NCBI GenBank assembly: GCA_029204225.1
Contig: CM055092.1
Coordinates: 21,357,669 to 21,417,668, forward strand
Source: Diphasiastrum complanatum
Taxonomy: Eukaryota > Streptophyta > Lycopodiopsida > Lycopodiales > Lycopodiaceae
Direction of reading: 5' to 3'
DNA length: 60,000 nt
Positions 34,529 through 45,060 of this stretch are shown here, one piece after another. The notes below the pieces were generated by a model. The model made no database searches and was not told the DNA's origin. It was given only the letters and a program-made list of their open reading frames with translations. A program made the position numbers and the translations under genes. The first letter of the stretch is position 1; each line of letters begins with the position of its first letter.

Positions 34529-36841
34529 TTATGATCTTATCAAGTATGAAAACTTCGTAGACTTTGAAATATTAAAAAGTCCTTTTTTTTTTTTTTTCCT
34601 TTCAAAGTCATATTGGATACAAGACTCTAGATGGTTCAGTTGCAAGAACCAATTATCAAATTTCTTATTCAGTTTTCTTAGTCTTGTAAGCTCTTTAGCT
34701 TCTATAACAAGATTAGTAATCTTCTTTACATACAAGGTTTTGTCTTTGTAAATTTGAATACCAAGGCAAAAATGAACTTCGCCCAGATCTGTCATGTCAA
34801 ATTCGGAGGATAGCATTGTCTTAGCTTTTTTTTTTATCAAATCGATACTGTTGTCGAAGAGCAAAGTGTCGTCCACATACAAAGTGATAATGATAAAAGA
34901 CTGCTACATTGTCTTGAAGTAAACATTCAAATATGAAGAGCTTGGTGTGTAGTCGTGATCAATAAAAAAAGTATTGATTCTTTAAAACCATGCTCGAGCA
35001 GATTGCTTCAAGGCATAAAGTGCCTTATAGAGTTTACACACATGATTGTGTTTACCTTCGATAATATAACGTTCGAGTTGCACCATGTAAATGTCTTCTT
35101 CGATAACTCCATTGAGATATGTTGTCTGTACATCCATTTGATGTATTTCCAAATCTGTTGCAGCAGCAAATGACATACCATACTTTCCTTGCCCTTAGCC
35201 TCAAAACCTTGTGGCTGTTCCATGTAGACTTCTTCAGCCAACTGTCCATTAAGAAAAGCACTCTTCACGTCCATTTGATGGACCTCCCAACCAAAAAATG
35301 CAGCCAATGCTAAAACCAACCTGATAGATGTCATCTTAGCTACCGGTGCAAACGTCTCATCATAGTCCAAGCCCTCCTTCTGTGCATAGCCTTTAGCAAC
35401 TAGCCTTGCCTTATGCTTTTCGATGCTCCCATCAGATTTGTATTTGGTCCTGTAGACCCACTTACAGCCAATAGGACGCTTCTCTTTTGGTAACTTCACC
35501 AAATCCCATGTATCAATCTTGAGAATGGAGTCGTACTCCTCTTGCATAGCATGTTGCCATACCTTCTCATCTGCTGCCTCAACGAATGTATGTGGATCTT
35601 GTGAATCCAAAATAGTAGTCATAAGTGCATAGTTTGTCTCCTGGTGTTCATGCTGCTGGGCTTGCCTTTAGACCTCCTAGCCCCTGGATTGCTGCTCTCT
35701 CCCTCATCCAATATCAAACCATCCTGCAAAGTTTGCCAATACCACTTGGGAAACTTCTTCCTTGCAGTTGGTGATGAAGGCGGTGAATAGGACTCAACAG
35801 ATTTGCCCCTTTCCTTCCGCTTCCTAGCCTCCTCGGATTCTTCCTCTTTATCACTCATATGATCATCCTGAGGCTCCCCAATATATGGATGTGAGTCATC
35901 AAGTATTGGCACAAATTCACTTGTACCATCCTCCATCTCAAGTTCCTCTATAGGAGGCATTTGATCTTCTTCAAAGATCACATCTCGACTTATGATCCTC
36001 TTCTTGCTAGTAAGATCGTAAAGTCTGTAAGCTTTGCTTTCTTCACTGTATCCCAAGAAAATACTCTTTGCTGATTTTGCATCCAGCTTCTTCCTGTTAT
36101 CCTTGGGAATATGGGCATAGGCCGTACAACCAAACACTCGCAAAGCGCCTACCTTGGGCTTAATGCCGCTAAATGCCTCTTTTGGAGTCTTGCCTTCCAC
36201 AGCTTTTGTTGGACTTCTATTCAACAGGAACACTGCTGTGTGCATTGCTCGCCCCAAAAAGAGTTGGGCAACCCCTTTGCCTTGAGCATGCACCTTGCAC
36301 ACTCCACAATAGTTCGGTTCTTTCTCTCTGCTACGCCGTTTTGCTGAGGGGTATGAGGAGCTGTAAGCTGCCTTTTGATCCCATTGGCCTTGCAGAATTC
36401 CACAAATTCTGTCTTAATGAACTCTCCACCATCGTCTGACCTGAGCATCTTTATCTTCTTTCCTGAATGTTCTTCTACCAAAGCTCTGAAATGCAGGAAG
36501 TACTTGAATGCTTTAGATTTTAACTTCAAGAAATAAATCCAAATCTTGCGTGAGAAGTCATCAATAAAGGTCATAAAGTAATATGCCCCCTCTGCAGATT
36601 TTGTTTGGGTTGGCCCCCACAAATCTGAATGTATCAAGTCAAGTATGCCTGCTGCCCTGGTGGTGCTTTCCTTGGGAAACTTATGTCTTTGTTGTTTTCC
36701 CATAGCGCAAGCCTCGCAAACTGAAGAGCTTGGCTTAACAACTGGAAGCCCCTCCACCATATGATGCTGGTTCAACACCTGCATGCTTTGGTAGCCAAGA
36801 TGTCCATACCTCTCATGCCATTTGAATCCAGAACATATCAA
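34529..36841 (-). mobile_element. Chimeric Ty1/copia integrase-RT fragment
   Basis: From 36,841 leftward the order is pre-integrase (WHERYGHLGYQSMQVL, CEACAMGKQQRHKFP) and integrase with HSD, LRSDDGGEF and NGVAERKNRT. A frameshift lies near 36,250, followed by LRVFGCTAYAHIPKDNR and RDVIFEE, and then RT (CKWVYRTKYKSDGSIEKHK, HQMDVKSAFLNGQLAEEVY). At about 35,165 the RT switches to a second, diverged copy of the same segment (IHQMDVQTTYLNGVIEEDIY, YALKQSARAWF), leading to MYVDDTLLFDNSID. The left arm lost most of this between the ATTCAAAT repeats. Confidence 0.9.
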
Positions 36842-36863
36842 AGGACTTACATCTTAAGATCAT

Positions 36864-37519
36864 TGTGAAAAATACAGATCCTAAGTGGATCTAAACTCCA
36901 AGATCATTGGCTTGAATGCTTGCACTCCAAACTACATAAGCTAGGAATTGGCAACACATTCTATGCTACCTAGAATGCAAAGAACTTGATCAAAAAGCAT
37001 TTATCACAAATGGAAACTTCCATAAACATCAAGTGCGGCCCAAAATAGCATTATACAGTCCATAATACATCAGCCTATCACTTTTGGAAAGCACCTAAGA
37101 TCATACACAATAGCTTGAAGACAATACACACAACAATGCTCTCAATGGAGGAAGAAACAATGACAATGATCTATTGATCTCAATGAAGCATACAAAAGGT
37201 TTCTCCAACCTGTTTTCCACGACTTCCCTACTATTTATGGATGAGGAAGATGACTCTCTCTCCTCTCTCTAGAAGGTACTTGACCCTAGATATTCCCTAT
37301 ATAGGAAAAATAGCTAAAAATGGCTTATATGACCAAAATACATCAAAATGGTCTCATTTTGAAGGGTATGAAGTTTGACACTTCATCATACTGAAAAAAA
37401 TACAGTAAATAAAAACATTGTGGCCTGGTTCACACGTGTGAAACTCCAGAACCAAAACTATTTACAATTTTAGCCAATTTAGGCCTCAAACTAGCTAGGA
37501 AATGTTGACAATTTTCACA
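36864..37519 (-). repeat. 3' LTR of the intact copia element
   Basis: 656 bp. It carries the palindrome CACACGTGTG at 37,431-37,440. Its first bases (on the minus strand) supply the polyprotein stop codon. Confidence 0.95.
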
Positions 37520-40500
37520 CTCCCTCTTCAACATTGGATGCTAGTTTCAACATAGTCTTTGAGCACATTCCAAGATTAGATCTATGCATTAAATATAGGT
37601 CCTTTCCCAATGGTTTGGTGAAGATATCAGCCACACACTCCTTTGAAGAGACATGTTGAAGCTCCACCTCTTTGGCAATGACTTGATCTCTCACAAAATG
37701 GTGAGCAATCTCAATGTGCTTGCTCCTTGCATGAAAAACAGGATTGCTTGCCAAGCTTTGGGCTGAAAGGTTATCACAAAGTATGATTGGAGTCTTCTCT
37801 GGTTCCAGCAAGTGAAGATCCAATAACATCCTCTTGATCCAAAGAATCTCCTTGGTGCATGTTGTTAATGCCTTGTACTCGGCTTCGGTGGAAGATAGAG
37901 AGATAGTTGGTTGCTTCTTTGATAGCCATGAGACCACTCCATCTCCAAGATAGATTGCAAAGGCACTTGTTGACTTCCTATCCATTTGATCACCTGCAAA
38001 ATCTGAATCTGAAAATCCACAAAGGTTAGGTGTAGTACCTCCATACAAGATGCCAAAATCTCTAGATCCCGAGATGTATCTAAGTACTCTCTTTCCTAGC
38101 TTCCAATGAGCCTCACTAGGATCTTGCATAAATTGACTTAGTTTACCAACCACAAAGCTTAGATCAGGTCTTGTGATGGTTAACCATATAAGAGATCCTA
38201 TTAGCTTTCTATAGAGAGTAATGTCCTTGAAGGATCTTTCATTACTTCTTGTAGTTAGCTTTACATTTGATTCCATAGGAGTAGAAACAGCTTTACAATC
38301 TTCCATATGAAACCTTTTTAGAATAGAGTTAACATACTTTTCTTGACATATGAATGTAGATTTAGAAGTTCTAATAATCTCTATTCCTAAGATATAATGA
38401 AGTTTACCAAGATCTTGAATTTCAAACTCTCTTTTGAGTGCCATCTTGATTTCATCTATATCTAGATTGTTACCACCACTTAAGATAATGTCATCAACAT
38501 AGATCAAAAGTAAAGTGATATCATTTTCATTCAATCTAAAGTAGAGAGAATGATCATACTCACTCATAACAAAGTTTTGAGAAAGTAAGAAGGAATTGAG
38601 CTTAGCATACCAACTCCTTGGTGCTTGCTTTAGCCCATACAAACTCTTTTGGAGATAGCACACATGATTAGGCTCATCATGTGAAACATAGCCCTCGGGT
38701 TGCTCCATGTAAATATCTTCTTCAAGATCACCATTCAAGAAGGCATTAGTAACATCCATTTGCCACATATCCCAATCATAAAGAGTTGCAAGAGAGATTA
38801 GGATTCGAATAGTTACCATCTTTGCCACGGGTGCAAAGGTCTCATCATAGTCAATACCATATTCTTGAGCATACCCCTTTGCCACCAACCTTGCCTTGTA
38901 CTTGTTGATTGATCCATCTTGATTTGTCTTGATCTTGAAGATCCACTTACAACCAATTGCCTTCTTGTCCTTTGGAAGCTTTACCAACCTCCATGTGTTG
39001 CTTTTGATGAGTGCTTGATGCTCATGATCCATGGCTTGGATCCATTCCTTCTTTTGAATTGCTTCACCTACACAAGTTGGTTCATCAAAAGAGGTAAGAA
39101 AAGCAAAGTTAGAGTTGTCCACCACTTGCTTTCCTTTTTCATCACAGGTTAGCCTTGATGGCTTATCCCTTTGCCTTTGAGTCTTCCTTGAAGTTTGCTT
39201 TGGACTGGCATCTCCATCTTCATCCAAGACATCTTGCACATCATGATGATTAGTAGGCACATCAACATCAACATCAACAACATTGGAAACATTCTCTTCA
39301 TGAAAGATGACATCCCTACTTATGACAACTTTCTTTGTAGAAGGAATGTACACTTTGTAAGCCTTGCTTACTTCACTATAGCCAACAAACACACCCTTCT
39401 TTGATGAAGGATCTTCTTTAGTTCTATCATCAAGTGTGATATTGACAAAACATGTACATCCAAAGATCCTACAATGCTTGACACTCGGCCTTCTACCATA
39501 AAGAACCTCATGAGGAGTTTTACCATCCAAGGAAGCACTTGTCCATCTATTACATAGATAGTTAGCACATGCTAAAGCTTCCCCCCAAAAAGACTTAGCA
39601 AGATTAGCATGTAGTCTCATTGCCTTGGCACATTCACAAAGGGTTCTATTCTTCCTCTCGGCCACTCCATTCTGTTGTGGAGTCCTAGGACTAGACATCT
39701 CCCTCTTAATCCCATGTGCTATACAAAAGTCTTTGAACCTATTTGAGGTGTATTCCCCTCCATTATCAGATCTTAAGCATTTGATCTTTGTATTGAATTG
39801 GTTTTCCATTTCATTCTTGAACTTGACAAATGCAGCAAACACTTCATCCTTACTTTTAAGAAGATAGATCCAAGTATACCTACTAAAGTCATCAATGAAA
39901 GTTGCATACATCTTTGCCCCACCATTGCTAGTTGTACTAGAAGAATGAATATCAGAATGCACAAGTTGAAAAGCTTCTTTAGATCTAGAAGTAGATCTAG
40001 AATAAGCAAGTCTATGAGATTTGGACAAGGCACAATGTTCACAAACACTATTGTTTGCAACAAGACTTTTAGGGAGACCAAGAACAAGCTCTTTCTTTGC
40101 CATTACCTCCAAAGATTTGAAGTTGGGATGGCCCAACCTCTTGTGCCAAACTTCTTGGTTTGTCAATTGCTCCCTAGCCATACATCCTTCATGATTAGAG
40201 ATCACACATGCATCAAGCTTGAAAAGTTTACCATGCCTCCTACCTTGAGCAATCAAGGATCCACATTTACTTATCAAACATGCATCTCCAATGAACTCCA
40301 CATCAAGTCCTTTGTCAATCATTTGACTTACACTAAGCAAATTCTTAGTGATTGAAGGAATGTACAAAACATTTTCAAGATTTGTTTTCCTATTTGTTGA
40401 AAGGGAAATAGGAATAGTGCCTATGCCTTTGATGTCACATTGACCATCATTTGCAGTGTAGATGATGTTACCTTCTCCCTCATAAGACAATAAGGATGTA

Positions 40501-41468
40501 AAGTATTCCTTATGTCTTGTCATGTGAGATGAGGCTCCACTATCAATCCACCAAGGATCATTATCATCTATGTTGGCTAACAAACTTGAAGTCATAACAA
40601 GTGATTCACATGTGTTATGTTCTTCCTCATCTATTGTAAGATTTCCTTGCCTCTCTCCTTGCTCTCTTTTCTTCTTATAACATTCATTTGCAAAATGACC
40701 TTTTATCCCACAATAAAAGCACTTGAACTTTGACTTATTGTTCTTAGTAGAAGAGGAAGAGGAAGAGTGATCATCATGATCAAAGTTACCACCTTTGGAC
40801 CATTTCCCTTTGCCTTTACCTTTGCCCTTGAATTTGCCTTTTGTGAAGAAAGCCTCTTCACCTCCACCTTGCAAGGATGCACCATCAAGCTTTGATTGCA
40901 ACCTATGTTCTTCAGCCAATAAGATTTCTTGCAAGTCAACCACACTTGGCAAGACTCTTTGAATGGCAAAACTTTGCACAAGGTTAGCATGTTCATTTAG
41001 CAAACCATTCAACATAACTTGGACTATTTCACCATCTTTTATGTTCTCATCAATGCATGCTAAATCATCACTTAGGGACTTAACTCTCAAGATAAATGCA
41101 TGAGCACTTTCACCCTCTCTTTGCCTACTAGAAAATATTTGTCTCCTTAGGGTCAATACCCTAGATGTGGACTTTGATTCAAAGAGCTTCTTTAAGGCAT
41201 TCCATGCCTCACTTGCACTTTGACACTTTCCAACTTCCTTGAGAAGTTCATTTGTAACATTCATTTTAATGATATGAAGAGCCCTTTTGGCCTTCTTATC
41301 AAACCTTTGTTGCTCTTGAAGTGTGAGAGGTCTCTCTTCAATTTCTGCAACTATGTCCATGAGTTCATTCAACTCAAGTAAGGACTCCATCCTCACTTTC
41401 CAAGTAGAGTAGTTTGATGAACTCAACCTTTCACTAGACTCTAGCATGATCCCACCATTGGAAGCCAT
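37515..41468 (-). CDS. Copia gag-pol polyprotein, 1,317 aa, intact
   Basis: All domains are present in copia order. Gag is about 1-240 (STWKVRMESLLEL, HAFILRVKSLSDDLACID). The knuckle CFYCGIKGHFANEC is near 245-258, the protease WWIDSGASSHMT near 309 and pre-integrase VWHKRLGHPNFKSLEV near 440. Integrase has HSD, LRSDNGGEY (about 565) and NGVAERKNRTL giving the D-D-E triad. RT has WQMDVTNAFLNGDLEED and LLLIYVDDIILSGG near 990. RNase H has FSDSDFAGDQMD, LSKKQPTISLSSTEAEY and HARSKHIEIAHHF. The length is normal for one-frame copia elements. The start MASNGGIM matches the decayed gag at 54,329. The last codons (EEGV) read through the purine tract and the stop lies in the 3' LTR. Confidence 0.97.
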   Translation of the reverse strand: MASNGGIMLESSERLSSSNYSTWKVRMESLLELNELMDIVAEIEERPLTLQEQQRFDKKAKRALHIIKMNVTNELLKEVGKCQSASEAWNALKKLFESKSTSRVLTLRRQIFSSRQREGESAHAFILRVKSLSDDLACIDENIKDGEIVQVMLNGLLNEHANLVQSFAIQRVLPSVVDLQEILLAEEHRLQSKLDGASLQGGGEEAFFTKGKFKGKGKGKGKWSKGGNFDHDDHSSSSSSTKNNKSKFKCFYCGIKGHFANECYKKKREQGERQGNLTIDEEEHNTCESLVMTSSLLANIDDNDPWWIDSGASSHMTRHKEYFTSLLSYEGEGNIIYTANDGQCDIKGIGTIPISLSTNRKTNLENVLYIPSITKNLLSVSQMIDKGLDVEFIGDACLISKCGSLIAQGRRHGKLFKLDACVISNHEGCMAREQLTNQEVWHKRLGHPNFKSLEVMAKKELVLGLPKSLVANNSVCEHCALSKSHRLAYSRSTSRSKEAFQLVHSDIHSSSTTSNGGAKMYATFIDDFSRYTWIYLLKSKDEVFAAFVKFKNEMENQFNTKIKCLRSDNGGEYTSNRFKDFCIAHGIKREMSSPRTPQQNGVAERKNRTLCECAKAMRLHANLAKSFWGEALACANYLCNRWTSASLDGKTPHEVLYGRRPSVKHCRIFGCTCFVNITLDDRTKEDPSSKKGVFVGYSEVSKAYKVYIPSTKKVVISRDVIFHEENVSNVVDVDVDVPTNHHDVQDVLDEDGDASPKQTSRKTQRQRDKPSRLTCDEKGKQVVDNSNFAFLTSFDEPTCVGEAIQKKEWIQAMDHEHQALIKSNTWRLVKLPKDKKAIGCKWIFKIKTNQDGSINKYKARLVAKGYAQEYGIDYDETFAPVAKMVTIRILISLATLYDWDMWQMDVTNAFLNGDLEEDIYMEQPEGYVSHDEPNHVCYLQKSLYGLKQAPRSWYAKLNSFLLSQNFVMSEYDHSLYFRLNENDITLLLIYVDDIILSGGNNLDIDEIKMALKREFEIQDLGKLHYILGIEIIRTSKSTFICQEKYVNSILKRFHMEDCKAVSTPMESNVKLTTRSNERSFKDITLYRKLIGSLIWLTITRPDLSFVVGKLSQFMQDPSEAHWKLGKRVLRYISGSRDFGILYGGTTPNLCGFSDSDFAGDQMDRKSTSAFAIYLGDGVVSWLSKKQPTISLSSTEAEYKALTTCTKEILWIKRMLLDLHLLEPEKTPIILCDNLSAQSLASNPVFHARSKHIEIAHHFVRDQVIAKEVELQHVSSKECVADIFTKPLGKDLYLMHRSNLGMCSKTMLKLASNVEEGV
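37520..37532 (-). promoter_or_regulatory. Polypurine tract of intact copia
   Basis: On the minus strand, GAAGAGGGAG directly precedes the 3' LTR start TGTGAAAA. It is also coding (EEG). Confidence 0.8.
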
Positions 41469-42640
41469 GATTCTAATGTTTCTTCAACTTTTAGGTTCTG
41501 TCCTAAAGCACTTAGCACTCACTTTTCTCTCAACAAATGATAGATAAAGAGATCTATGAAGATTTAGGACCCTAAAACACTTCTATCTTGAACCTAGATG
41601 GTTTCCAAGCATAGAAAGGAAGATTGAAACACATGCAACACTTTGCACACACTAAGAATGGATTACAAAATCAAACCAACCTGAACACACTCTTGCTTAA
41701 GCTCTCAAACTTTCCAGCAAGTGACCAAATCAAGTTATGGTGTGAAGAGTTACTTGCATTCTTAGAAAATACCCAAAACTAGGATGCCAAGATTACCTAG
41801 TAATGAACAAACTTGATCAACATACGATCAACACACTAAGATATTGATTCAACCTGTAAAACCACATGTAAACCACACTTCTAAAAGTTTATAAACTCCA
41901 GCAAGTGATAAATACAAGATTTAGAGGTGAATGAATGAGCACACTTAGTGAATCACAAGACTAGCTTCACTATCTTGTCAAATCTTGGTGTTTAGATGTA
42001 GATCTAAGATCACTTCACATGAGAATGTTCCTCAACCTGTTAAGAACCTGAAAACACACTTGCATAATGGTTAACACCTTCCAGCAAATGCTCCAATCAA
42101 ATTACATAAGGAGAGTTACTTACATGCTCAACAAAGTACACCAAAATTTATGCCAAAATTGATGACAATCTTTACAATATGCTCTTCACAATGGAGCTTA
42201 CAATATGTTCACCCAAAAAAGGGGATCTTTCATCCAAATGGGAGCTTTGCTCAGCCTTTAGGAGAATTACAACTCACTCAAAAGAGCATTTGTCATCCAC
42301 TTAAGGAGAAGTTTCATCCACTTAAGGAGAGTGTTCATCCAAGAATGGAGATTGTCAACAATAGGATAGAAAAGAACATTGTTAGTATTGAATATGCACA
42401 AGCCTCACAATCACAAATGATTAGGTGTTATGATCTGATCCAAAATAGTTTCTTTTCAGCCTCTGATCTTCAATAGACCTGAAATATGCTTTTGATCCAC
42501 AAGTTCAACTCACAAAACAAAGGTTAGTAAGATTTGATCAACAAAGCAATGCAAAATCATGCTAGAACTTGATCAAACATCCAAATATCACCAAAAATGG
42601 AATACTTACTGTAAATAGAAGCCAACCAGCTCTGATACCA
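41469..42640 (-). mobile_element. Long leader of intact copia with internal repeats and primer site
   Basis: About 1.16 kb separates primer site (42,629-42,640) and start codon. Three imperfect repeats begin with caacctg and contain tccagca(a)g/atg at about 41,676, 41,850 and 42,030. A shorter triplet of atccacttaaggaga-like words lies near 42,295-42,345. It probably contains packaging/dimer signals, but none can be assigned by motif. Confidence 0.7.
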
Positions 42641-43295
42641 TGTGAAAAATACAGATCCTAAGTGGATCTAAACTCCAAGATCATTGGCTTGAATGCTTGC
42701 ACTCCAAACTACATAAGCTAGGAATTGGCAACACATTCTATGCTACCTAGAATGCAAAGAACTTGATCAAAAAGCATTTATCACAAATGGAAACTTCCAT
42801 AAACATCAAGTGCGGCCCAAAATAGCATTATACAGTCCATAATACATCAGCCTATCACTTTTGGAAAGCACCTAAGATCATACACAATAGCTTGAAGACA
42901 ATACACACAACAATGCTCTCAATGGAGGAAGAAACAATGACAATGATCTATTGATCTCAATGAAGCATACAAAAGGTTTCTCCAACCTGTTTTCCACGAC
43001 TTCCCTACTATTTATGGATGAGGAAGATGACTCTCTCTCCTCTCTCTAGAAGGTACTTGACCCTAGATATTCCCTATATAGGAAAAATAGCTAAAAATGG
43101 CTTATATGACCAAAATACATCAAAATGGTCTCATTTTGAAGGGTATGAAGTTTGACACTTCATCATACTGAAAAAATACAGTAAATAAAAACATTGTGGC
43201 CTGGTTCACACGTGTGAAACTCCAGAACCAAAACTATTTACAATTTTAGCCAATTTAGGCCTCAAACTAGCTAGGAAATGTTGACAATTTTCACA
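42641..43295 (-). repeat. 5' LTR of the intact copia element
   Basis: 655 bp, with the palindrome CACACGTGTG at 43,207-43,216. This is the promoter LTR for the minus-strand transcript. Confidence 0.95.
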
Positions 43296-43984
43296 ATCAT
43301 CATGCGTTTAGCTGATCTTAAGGCTTCATGACTTTCAAAGTCACATATATCATCATTCATAACTCAAAAGTTTTCTTTACATGTGTTTTCTTTAGAAGAC
43401 TTAATCTTTACCTTTTTCTCATGCATTGGAGAACTTTTACATTAGATCATAAGGAATAGAAATATTCCTTGTATTGGCTAAGATAAGCCATTTTCAAAAT
43501 TATACCAAATTTCATCTACTTAACTTGTTCATGTCATGCAAAACTTTACCTTTATGTATTAAAGTCAAACAAATCTTGATACAAGTCTTTTATATTGACG
43601 ATTCTATTTCATCTTGCTTTTCAAAGCATTCCTAGTCCTGCATTTAAAGCAATCCTTTGATTCTAATGAACAATCGATGTGATTAAGGAAAAAACCCCTT
43701 TATTTGACTAGTATGTCCTTTAAAGATTTAATGGTCATGACTAGTTTTGGGTTGCATGTTTTTTATATGCGCAACCTTCTGGTTCTCCAGAAGTAGGTGT
43801 CTAGTGTTTTGTTGTCGTCAGGTTCTTCGTCATGCCTAGCAGGACTCTTTGTTTTCTTGATTCTTTCCATGCAGTACTTGCTTCTTGAAACAAAAGGCCT
43901 TTTAGACAACGGATGGAGCTTTATGTTCTTCTGCATGCATGAACATACAAGGTCTTCACATCAAGTTCACGAAATATAAAACAT

Positions 43985-44191
43985 GGCTTTGATACCAACT
44001 GTGAACTCAAAGGGAAGGTCTCTTTTAAAACCTTAAAGGCCAATGGACTTATTGATTTATCATTCACATAAAACAAGTCTTGAATCAACTCAAACGAAAT
44101 CAAATTAGACTTGACAATTAAAACTCAAAAATTATGGATCACATAAAATTCGTTCACATACAGCAGAAGCACTGAGGGCTCAAGATGAAGA
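43985..44191 (-). mobile_element. 3' part of an LTR plus primer site (right copy)
   Basis: The mirror of 20-225: ggctttgatacca (43,985-43,997) next to TGTGAACTC, then LTR-like sequence to the C run. Confidence 0.65.
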
Positions 44192-44213
44192 CCCCCCCCC
44201 CCCCCCCCCCCCC
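44192..44213. repeat. Poly-C run at outer edge of right arm
   Basis: Twenty-two C, complementary to the G run at window start. Arm homology ends here. Confidence 0.9.
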
Positions 44214-45060
44214 TCTCTGAAGGATATTTCTTTTCATTATGCAAAACCAATTGGCCTATGCCAATTACATATACATTGGATTCAAGGTGTGGGGAAGAAT
44301 TCAATTGGACTTAAGGTGAAGTGGAGTGCATGGATGAGGTGTATTAGTTAGAGAGGGTGAATGGGTGAGTTGTATTAGCTTGGGAGGGTTATTATGATGA
44401 TTTGGCATATGAAGTGAGAGTGTAGGAGGGCGTCCCATTCTAGGTGTCAAATAGCCTAGAATGCATGTGGCAAAGTAGGTGGGAGGTAGGTGGTACAAGG
44501 TTTAATCTTGACTTTTATTTACGTATAGTTTTTCATTGTCACAACTTGGGAATTCACCCAAGTGCAATCTTCCTAGGGAAAAGGCCAAAGTATATGCCCA
44601 TCTTGTTTTGCACTATAATCATTATTTCATTGACACACTTTTCTAGAGGTTGCCCATCCTCAATTATGGTGGAAAAGGGTCAATAGGGTGATCATACCCT
44701 TGGCCTTGTCTTGTTCTTTATAGACTCCTCTGAATCTTCATTATAGACTTAGTAATAAGCCTTCCTTATAGACTCCTATGAGCCTTCATTATAGACTTAG
44801 AAATAAGCCTTTTTCTTGTAAACAGTCTTAAGCTTTGAAAGCTTCTTGTTCCGATTCTTATTCTTCTGGCATTTTCATGAGTACCTGCACATTCCTTCAA
44901 AGAAAGGTCAATCCTTAAGCCTAGAAGGCTTCTTATTTTTGTTCTTGTTCTTCAGGCACTTTCGTAAGTACCTGCACATACCCCCAAAGAAAGGCCAGCT
45001 TCCATACCATCAGATATGGCACAATAGGTTCTTATTGCATACTCAAATCATTAGAGAAGT
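44214..45060. other. Non-genic sequence with two short tandem duplications
   Basis: tatagactcct-tga-cttcattatagactta is repeated at about 44,718 and 44,772. A segment of about 90 bp containing acctgcacat and aaagaaagg is repeated at about 44,840 and 44,930. No gene is recognised. Confidence 0.65.

Larger units (their letters stand above)
36864..43295 (-). mobile_element. Complete, apparently recent Ty1/copia retrotransposon
   Basis: The LTRs are 36,864-37,519 (656 bp) and 42,641-43,295 (655 bp), both TGTGAAAAATAC to ATTTTCACA on the plus strand. The only difference I see is a one-base change in an A run. The flanking five-base duplication is ATCAT (36,859-36,863 and 43,296-43,300). The primer site (GCTCTGATACCA, plus strand) is 42,629-42,640, adjoining the 5' LTR. 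One uninterrupted polyprotein frame covers 41,468-37,515. The left arm preserves the empty site with a single ATCAT (around 895). Near-identical LTRs plus an intact frame indicate recent activity. Confidence 0.97.
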
